Source: Paludibacteraceae bacterium
Lineage (GTDB): Bacteria; Bacteroidota; Bacteroidia; Bacteroidales; Paludibacteraceae
NCBI GenBank assembly: GCA_017961765.1
Contig: JAGCWQ010000104.1
Coordinates: 1 to 40,875, forward strand
Direction: 5' to 3'
DNA length: 40,875 nt
Shown here: one piece after another, positions 35,801 to 40,875 of the stretch
Position numbering within the stretch: position 1 is the stretch's first letter
How the letters are laid out: every line of letters starts with the position of its first letter
Made by a program: the position numbers and the translations under genes
Notes under the pieces: generated by a model
Told to the model about the DNA's origin: nothing
Seen by the model: only the letters and a program-made list of their open reading frames with translations
The model's database searches: none

Positions 35801-38800
35801 GACGGAAACGAAGGAGTTGCCTGCCACTGAGTTGGCCACTGACTGCTACCGGGGTATGTTCCAAGGTTGTAAAGGTCTGCGACAGACTACAACTTTGCCT
35901 GCCACGACATTGGCTACTAATTGTTATATGGACATGTTCCATGATTGTGTTAGTTTGACGAAGGCTCCGGAACTGCCTGCCATGGTGTTGGCGGATAGAT
36001 GCTATACGAATATGTTTAAGGGCTGTTTCAGCCTATCCGATGCGCCGGAATTGCCAGCTACCGAGTTGACTATCGGGTGCTATTATGGAATGTTCAATGG
36101 ATGTAGCAAACTTATTGAGGCACCAGTGTTGCCTGCCGACAAGTTGGTGGATGAGTGCTATTATGAAATGTTCAAAAATTGTATCAACTTGACCCTCATA
36201 GAGGTGGGTGTCCTCTCTTTGGATAATGAGGTGGATGCGACAAAAGATTGGGTGGATGGCGTAGATAAAGAGGGTCTCTTCATTTTCCCTTGCGGCAGCC
36301 GATATGACAAGCATGGCGTCTCCGAGGTGCCGAATCTGTTCAAGATCAAGGCCTCCCCAATCATCATCTTCCAGAACCCAGACGGAACGGAGTTGCAGCG
36401 TGACACCATCGATTGTGGAGAAACACCGGAATATAGGGGCAAAACGCCAACTTATGGCAAGAATCTCCAATTCAAGGGTTGGGATAAGGAACTCGATGTG
36501 ATCAAAGAAGCGGATGTCTATTACTATACGGCAGTCTATGAAGAGGTTGTCCAAGATCTTCCTGCCAACTGCCTCTGTTTCACGGCCGAGGAGGCTGGTT
36601 CTGAAATATGGTATGAGAACCAAGGAATCAATAAACCGAATGTGGAATACACTATAGATGGCGGTTATCATTGGTATCCATTGGAGGAAAATAATAAGGT
36701 GACCTTGGAAAAGGCAGGAGACAAGGTCTATTTCCGTGGATTGAATGGATACGGCTTTTCTTCGGGAAATGCTGATTATTCTTATTTCGGCATGACAGGA
36801 CGTATCGCCGCAAGCGGTAGCGTGATGAGTCTGATAGATGCAAAGGGAGAAACTACTAAAATACCAGATTCCTACTGTTTCTATGAGTTGTTCCAGAATT
36901 GTGAGAGTTTGACGACGGCTCCAGAACTGCCTGCAACAGAATTAGAACCTTTCTGTTACGGATATATGTTCTCTGGTTGTAAGAATATAGAAATTGCACC
37001 CAAGTTGCCGGCTACTACGTTGTCTGTAGGCTGTTATTCTTTTATGTTTAATGCTTGTTCAAACATAACCGAGGCTCCTGAGTTGCCGGCGACCACCTTG
37101 GCTATATGGTGTTATAGAGGTATGTTCTCAGGTTGCTCAAACTTGACTGGAGCACCAGAGTTGCCGGTGACCACCTTGGCTGATGGGTGTTATGGATCTA
37201 TGTTCCAACATTGTTCTAGTTTAACAGAGGCACCCAAATTGCCTGCCAAAGTGTTGGCCGGAGGGTGTTATACTGGAATGTTTTTGGGGTGTGTGGCTCT
37301 GACGGAGGCTCCAGTCTTGCCTGCTGAAAAGTTGGTGAGTCAGTGCTATTCTGCAATGTTCTCACGTTGTGTCAACTTGACCCGCATAGAGGTGGGTGTC
37401 CTCTCTTTGGATAATGAGGTGGATGCAACAAGAGATTGGGTGGATGGCGTAGATAAAGAGGGTCTCTTCATCTTCCCTTGCGGCAGCCGATATGACAAGC
37501 ATGGTGTCTCCGAGGTGCCGGATTTGTTCAAGATCAAGGCCTCCCCAATCATCATCTTCCAGAACCCAGACGGAACGGAGCTGCAGCGTGACACCATCAA
37601 CTGTGGTGACACACCGGAATATAGGGGCAAAACGCCAACCTACGGCAAGAACCTCCAGTTCAAGGGTTGGGATAAGGAACTTGATGTGATTACGGAAGTT
37701 GATGTTTATTACTATACGGCAGTCTATGAAGAGGTTGTCCAAGACCTCCCTGCCAACTGTCTCTGCTTCACGGCAGAGGAGGCTGGCTCCGAAATTTGGT
37801 ATGAGAACTATAGAGATGCCACACCTGATGTACAATACACAGTAGATGGAGGTTATCATTGGTATCCATTGGATGAGAATAATAAGGTAACCTTGGAAAA
37901 TGTAGGAGACAAGGTCTATTTCCGTGGCTTGAATGGAGACGGCTTTTCTTCGGGAAACAATGGTTATTCTTATTTCAGCATGACGGGACGTATCGCCGCA
38001 AGCGGTAGTGTGATGAGTTTGATTGATGGAGAGGGTACTTCTGCCGAGATTCCTTCAGATTCTTGTTTCATTAATTTGTTCAAGAATTGCGAGTCTTTGA
38101 TCCAGGCTCCGGAATTGACGGCAGCCACGTTGACTCCAGGATGTTATAAAGGAATGTTCCAAGGATGTACGGGGTTGACAAAAGCGCCGAAATTACCAGC
38201 CGTTGAGTTGGCTCCATGTTGTTATGAGTCTCTTTTTGAAGGCTGTTCCAACTTGACGGAGGTTCCTGAATTGCCTTCCACGACGATGCAGGAAAGATGC
38301 TATTTCCACATGTTCCAACATTGTACAAGTCTGACGGAGGCCCCAGCTTTGCCTTCTGTGGAGTTGGCAAAATCATGCTATGGCAACATGTTCTATGGAT
38401 GTACAAGCCTGACCAAGGCTCCTGAATTGCCAGCCACCACGTTGGCTGAAAATTGCTATGGATGTATGTTCGACGGCTGTACGAGTTTAACCGAGGCTCC
38501 TGAATTGCCTGCTATGACATTGGCAAACCAATGTTATTGGGCCATGTTTTATGGATGTACAAGTTTGACAACGGCTCCTAAACTGCCAGCTACCGAATTG
38601 GTATTCCTCTGTTACTATTGCATGTTCGAGAATTGTACGAATTTGAACTATATCGAAGTGGGGGTTAAGACCTTGGATGGTAGTCATAAGGGAACAATGA
38701 ATTGGGTTAAAGGTGTCGATGGTCCTGGCCTTTTCGTCTTCCCTTGCGGTAGCCGATACGACAAGCATGGAATAAGCGAAGTGCCAGATCTGTTCAAGAT

Positions 38801-40875
38801 CAAGTCCTCCCCAATCGTCATCTTCCAGAATCCAGATGGTACGGAGTTGCAACGAGATACCATCGACTGTGGTGACACACCGGAATATAGGGGCAAAACG
38901 CCAACCTACGGCAAGAACCTCCAGTTCAAGGGTTGGGATAAGGAACTTGATGTGATCACGGAAGTTGATGTCTATTACTATACGGCAGTCTATGAAGAGG
39001 TGGGTGAAACCAATTACCTCTGTTTCACTGCGGAGGAGGCAGCTTCTTCCATATCCTACAAAAATGTAGGCAATGATCCTGATGTGCAATACTCCTTTGA
39101 TGGCTCCACATGGTATCCGTTGGCTGAAAACGAGACGGTGACGTTGGAGAATGTGGGCGATAAGGTCTATTTCAAGGGCGATAATCCGACAGGCTTCTCG
39201 AAAAATGCAAACAGCTACACCCGTTTTGTCATGAAGGGAACAATCGCTGCTTCTGGTAGCGTGATGAGTTTGATCGATGGAAGGGGTGTCGTTTCTGAGA
39301 TTCCATCCACCTGTTGTTTCTTGGATCTGTTCTTATATTGTAGCGCCCTTACAAAGGCTCCAGAATTAACGGCAACCGTCTTGAATGATAGTTGTTATTG
39401 GTCTATGTTCGACAATTGTACGAATTTGACGGAGGCGCCTCAATTACCAGTCAAGGATTTGACCTTGAATTGTTATAATAAGATGTTCTTTAAATGTACG
39501 GGATTATCACGGGCTCCTGAATTGCCTGCGACTACGTTGGCCGAGGGCTGTTATGAAAATATGTTCTTTGGTTGTAGTCGTCTGACTCAAGCGCCTGAGT
39601 TGCCTGCTACGACCATGGCAAAGTCTTGTTATAAAGGCATGTTCTCCGGTTGTTCTAGATTGGAGGAAGCTCCGGAATTGCCTGCTATGACCTTGGCTCC
39701 ATCTTGTTATGAGGGTATGTTCTATCAATGCTCTAGTTTGACGGAGGCACCAGAGTTGCCAGCCGAGAAGTTGGCAAAAAGATGCTATTCCCAAATGTTT
39801 GGAGTATGTGAGAACTTGATAAAAGCGCCAGATCTTCTTGCTGAGAAATTGGAGGAGGAGTGCTATTATTTCATGTTTGAAAGATGTTCAAGCCTGAACT
39901 ATATGAGGGTGGGTGTCTTAACCTTGGACAACGACGTGAATGCGACGATCTCTTGGGGATTGAATGTAGATGGCCCTGGCGTTTTCTATTTCCCTTGTGG
40001 AAGTACTTACGATAAGCATGGTGCTTCTGAAGTGCCGGTTAATTTTGAAATCATCAGTTCTCCGATTGTCGTCTTCCAAAATCCGGATAGTACGGAGTTG
40101 CAACGAGACACGCTTCTTTGCGGTCTGACTCCAGAGTATAGGGGAGAGATTCCAACCTATGGTAAGAATCTCGAATTTGTTGGTTGGAATCCTGAATTAC
40201 AAGCTCACAAAGAGCCTGGCACTTACTACTATACGGCGGTGTATGATGCTAAAGCCACTCAATATACGTTGGTTGATTCAGTGATATCCGCTTGTGATTC
40301 GCTTCTTATTGAGGACCGACTCTTTACGGAGAGTGCTACATGGAGGGACTCCATCGCAAATGAGGAGGGCGATTCTCTGATTGTCATCTATCACTTGCAA
40401 ATGTCTCATTCGGAGGCAAGGGACAGTTTCCTTTCTGCTTGCGAATCCTTCACCCACGAGGGAATCCTTTATCAGGAGGATGCAGAATGGAGTGACACGT
40501 TGACGGCTGTTTCGGGTTGTGACAGCGTCATCAACTACCATTTGACGATCCATAAGGGAATCGAGGTGGATTCAACTATTGTAGAGGAAGACGAGTTCTT
40601 TTGGAAGGGTCAGACTTATACGGCTGATACGTTGTTGACCGATACGTTGCAGGGTGCCTTCGGATGCGACAGCATCATGAAGTACCATGTGATAATCAAT
40701 AAGCAGAGCTATTATACGTTGGTTGATTCAGTGATATCCGCTTGTGATTCGCTTCTTATTGAGGGACGACTCTTTACGGAGAGTGCTACATGGAGGGACT
40801 CCATCGCAAATGAGGAGGGCGATTCTCTGATTGTCATCTATCACTTGCAAATGTCTCATTCGGAGGCAAGGGACA
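32829..40875 (+). CDS. Giant secreted modular surface protein with cysteine-rich LRR-like and InlB B-type repeats (3' end beyond window)
   Basis: One uninterrupted frame of at least 2682 codons, open at the window edge. A signal peptide covers about 1-27 (hydrophobic MVFVFFSIF, cleavage after SSAA). Six blocks begin at about residues 30, 351, 802, 1249, 1645 and 2064. Each has an entry module (LCFTAEE, GYHWYPL, GDKVYFRG, SGSVMSLID) and 4 to 9 repeats of 26 residues with the core CYxxMFxGCxSLTxAPELPA (about 45 in all). An FPCGSxYDKHG module and a Listeria-Bacteroides/InlB B repeat (FQNPDGTELQRD, YRGKTPTYGK, FKGWDKE) follow. From about 2479 a new repeat begins with xDSVxxACDS / GCDSI units. It is probably a cell-surface adhesin of BspA/InlB style; a sorting signal would lie beyond the window. 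Confidence 0.88.
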   Translation, partial: MVKSGFFRRCYALMVFVFFSIFYSSAAEWLCFTAETEGALLWCNKYATKLNVQYSLDGTDWYPIPMSSGNGEFTSNETPPSDVIRLAKGEKVYVKGLYDGATFDGQNNVVFGMKGDIAVTGNVMSLIDGEGKATEIPTDYCFCALFRSCSGLTKAPELPAMELTTGCYLDMFYGCSKLTEAPALPATELQYDCYRSMFRDCKALKKAPDLMAFEMVTRCYYRMFDGCSNLNYIKVGTPDLRDGSGDWLIRGPSGSGTFMLPCGSVYTERGNSGIPENFTIEYFAVVVFMNGDKTELQRDTLACDELPVYRGKTPTLNGKTSMGWDKEIVPTSNPVEYYTAIYDPDLPEHCLCFTAEEAGSEIWYENVDNSPNVEYTTDGGYHWYPLVAGAKVTLPKVGDKVYFRGNNPNGFSRNANAGGDKYTSFKMTGRIAASGSVMSLIDGTGEEKKISNSYCFRDLFSGCESLVKAPELSATTLGYDSYYCMFKGCTNLTEAPELPATTLDNWCYESMFEGCTSLTKAPELPVTTLTDGCYSSMFKDCASLTEAPALPATTIGSNCYSNMFAGCVSLTKAPELPATTLDWDSYMKMFQGCISLTKAPELPATTLGKQCYSGMFAGCINLIEAPALPATELTDLCYVSMFDGCTSLTKAPELLATTWVYSCYSTMFRGCTSLNYIKVGVLSLDNDLGATDDWVLGVSGPGIFEFPCGSRYDKHGSSEVPNLFKIKASPIIIFQNPDGTELQRDTIDCGETPEYRGKTPTYGKNLQFKGWDKELDVIKEADVYYYTAVYEEIIPDLPVNCLCFTAEEDGAEVWYENKDNTPDVQYTTDGGYHWYPLEANVKVLLANKGDKVYVRGDNPTGFSHTNESYTSFKMEGNVAASGSVMSLIDKKGDVTEIPNANCFRALFNGCASLTQAPELPATTLKSNCYANMFGGCTSLTQAPELPATELAHSCYNYMFVDCSNLQEMPDLKATTMVPYCYFCMFVNCSSLTETKELPATELATDCYRGMFQGCKGLRQTTTLPATTLATNCYMDMFHDCVSLTKAPELPAMVLADRCYTNMFKGCFSLSDAPELPATELTIGCYYGMFNGCSKLIEAPVLPADKLVDECYYEMFKNCINLTLIEVGVLSLDNEVDATKDWVDGVDKEGLFIFPCGSRYDKHGVSEVPNLFKIKASPIIIFQNPDGTELQRDTIDCGETPEYRGKTPTYGKNLQFKGWDKELDVIKEADVYYYTAVYEEVVQDLPANCLCFTAEEAGSEIWYENQGINKPNVEYTIDGGYHWYPLEENNKVTLEKAGDKVYFRGLNGYGFSSGNADYSYFGMTGRIAASGSVMSLIDAKGETTKIPDSYCFYELFQNCESLTTAPELPATELEPFCYGYMFSGCKNIEIAPKLPATTLSVGCYSFMFNACSNITEAPELPATTLAIWCYRGMFSGCSNLTGAPELPVTTLADGCYGSMFQHCSSLTEAPKLPAKVLAGGCYTGMFLGCVALTEAPVLPAEKLVSQCYSAMFSRCVNLTRIEVGVLSLDNEVDATRDWVDGVDKEGLFIFPCGSRYDKHGVSEVPDLFKIKASPIIIFQNPDGTELQRDTINCGDTPEYRGKTPTYGKNLQFKGWDKELDVITEVDVYYYTAVYEEVVQDLPANCLCFTAEEAGSEIWYENYRDATPDVQYTVDGGYHWYPLDENNKVTLENVGDKVYFRGLNGDGFSSGNNGYSYFSMTGRIAASGSVMSLIDGEGTSAEIPSDSCFINLFKNCESLIQAPELTAATLTPGCYKGMFQGCTGLTKAPKLPAVELAPCCYESLFEGCSNLTEVPELPSTTMQERCYFHMFQHCTSLTEAPALPSVELAKSCYGNMFYGCTSLTKAPELPATTLAENCYGCMFDGCTSLTEAPELPAMTLANQCYWAMFYGCTSLTTAPKLPATELVFLCYYCMFENCTNLNYIEVGVKTLDGSHKGTMNWVKGVDGPGLFVFPCGSRYDKHGISEVPDLFKIKSSPIVIFQNPDGTELQRDTIDCGDTPEYRGKTPTYGKNLQFKGWDKELDVITEVDVYYYTAVYEEVGETNYLCFTAEEAASSISYKNVGNDPDVQYSFDGSTWYPLAENETVTLENVGDKVYFKGDNPTGFSKNANSYTRFVMKGTIAASGSVMSLIDGRGVVSEIPSTCCFLDLFLYCSALTKAPELTATVLNDSCYWSMFDNCTNLTEAPQLPVKDLTLNCYNKMFFKCTGLSRAPELPATTLAEGCYENMFFGCSRLTQAPELPATTMAKSCYKGMFSGCSRLEEAPELPAMTLAPSCYEGMFYQCSSLTEAPELPAEKLAKRCYSQMFGVCENLIKAPDLLAEKLEEECYYFMFERCSSLNYMRVGVLTLDNDVNATISWGLNVDGPGVFYFPCGSTYDKHGASEVPVNFEIISSPIVVFQNPDSTELQRDTLLCGLTPEYRGEIPTYGKNLEFVGWNPELQAHKEPGTYYYTAVYDAKATQYTLVDSVISACDSLLIEDRLFTESATWRDSIANEEGDSLIVIYHLQMSHSEARDSFLSACESFTHEGILYQEDAEWSDTLTAVSGCDSVINYHLTIHKGIEVDSTIVEEDEFFWKGQTYTADTLLTDTLQGAFGCDSIMKYHVIINKQSYYTLVDSVISACDSLLIEGRLFTESATWRDSIANEEGDSLIVIYHLQMSHSEARD
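34989..35204 (+). repeat. Near-identical InlB B-repeat segment, block 2
   Basis: 216 bases that recur at 36330-36545 with only two substitutions that I can see, both synonymous (AAC/AAT, TAT/TAC). Diverged copies occur at 37518-37733 and 38784-38999. Confidence 0.9.
36330..36545 (+). repeat. Near-identical InlB B-repeat segment, block 3
   Basis: Partner of 34989-35204, displaced by 1341 bases (447 codons). The flanking leucine-rich-like repeats are far less alike, so this segment looks homogenised by recombination. Confidence 0.9.
37518..37733 (+). repeat. InlB B-repeat segment, block 4
   Basis: Same module; its second half from TGTGGTGACACACC to the end is almost identical to the block 5 copy, while its first half matches blocks 2 and 3. 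That is a mosaic pattern. Confidence 0.85.
38784..38999 (+). repeat. InlB B-repeat segment, block 5
   Basis: Second half nearly identical to block 4 (two third-position changes), first half more diverged (AATCCAGATGGTACG against AACCCAGACGGAACG). Confidence 0.85.
40263..40425 (+). repeat. 150-codon tail repeat, first copy
   Basis: 163 bases that recur at 40713-40875, displaced by exactly 450 bases. I see one differing site, GAGGACCGA against GAGGGACGA (D/G). It encodes TLVDSVISACDSLLIE and following residues. Confidence 0.95.
40713..40875 (+). repeat. 150-codon tail repeat, second copy (cut by window end)
   Basis: Continues to the last base of the window, so the full length of identity and the number of copies cannot be seen. 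Confidence 0.95.

Noticed and set aside
36033-39089. Long minus-strand frames inside the giant gene
   Set aside because: The plus frame is intact with a signal peptide and known modules. The antisense frames simply mirror its repeats.
33250-39900. CRISPR array or non-coding tandem repeat
   Set aside because: The 78-base periodicity is in frame throughout, without spacers, and encodes a regular 26-residue protein repeat.

Overview
The window looks like a chromosomal segment of a Bacteroidales bacterium, probably host- or gut-associated. Three things point there. Several genes sit behind Bacteroidetes-type promoters (TTTG, about 20 bases, TAnnTTTG). The gene content is typical of the order: an MMPL/acyltransferase/methyltransferase fusion, DUF4301, AsnA, and paired S41 processing proteases. 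There are also very large secreted surface proteins with a GLUG-type domain or BspA/InlB-like repeats. I cannot name the genus. I see no transposase, integrase, phage gene, CRISPR array or rRNA.

Layout: 0.2-2.8 kb holds an AlbA_2/HATPase regulator, a tiny possible HsdR remnant and a zinc phospholipase C/P1-nuclease-like protein, closed by a bidirectional terminator and a tRNA-Arg(CCG). 3.0-8.9 kb is a tightly packed minus-strand operon (MMPL-acyltransferase-methyltransferase fusion, MATE exporter, cytidylate-kinase-like protein), with an Lrp/AsnC regulator just upstream. 9.7-16.1 kb is minus-strand housekeeping and envelope work: a small unknown protein, a MurU-like nucleotidyltransferase overlapping an S41 protease, a small membrane protein, a WG-repeat protein and a LolC/E-type permease. 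16.1-18.5 kb carries a PLP aminotransferase and a YhcC-type radical SAM protein; 18.9-20.4 kb a DUF4301 protein on the plus strand.

21.0-23.9 kb is a sulfur-assimilation unit (metY-like, cysK, rrf2) with a clear inverted-repeat operator at its promoter. 24.1-27.8 kb is a 1218-residue GLUG/beta-helix surface protein, followed by a two-pass membrane protein and a DMP19/DUF4375 protein. 29.6-32.5 kb carries asnA and a second S41 protease on the plus strand; the protease promoter is nested in the asnA terminator. From 32.8 kb to the window end (over 8 kb, still open) runs one uninterrupted frame for a giant secreted modular protein of at least 2682 residues. It has six blocks of cysteine-rich 26-residue leucine-rich-like repeats, each block closed by an InlB B-type (Listeria-Bacteroides) repeat, then a new set of CDS-type repeats.

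The most notable non-coding signal is a family of dispersed intergenic repeats (near 17.5, 20.6-20.85 and 27.93-28.11 kb) sharing an ACTAGTAACC-like core and locally conserved hairpins. The giant protein, its recombining blocks and this repeat family are the parts most worth a second look. I do not see a complete novel defence or biosynthetic system.
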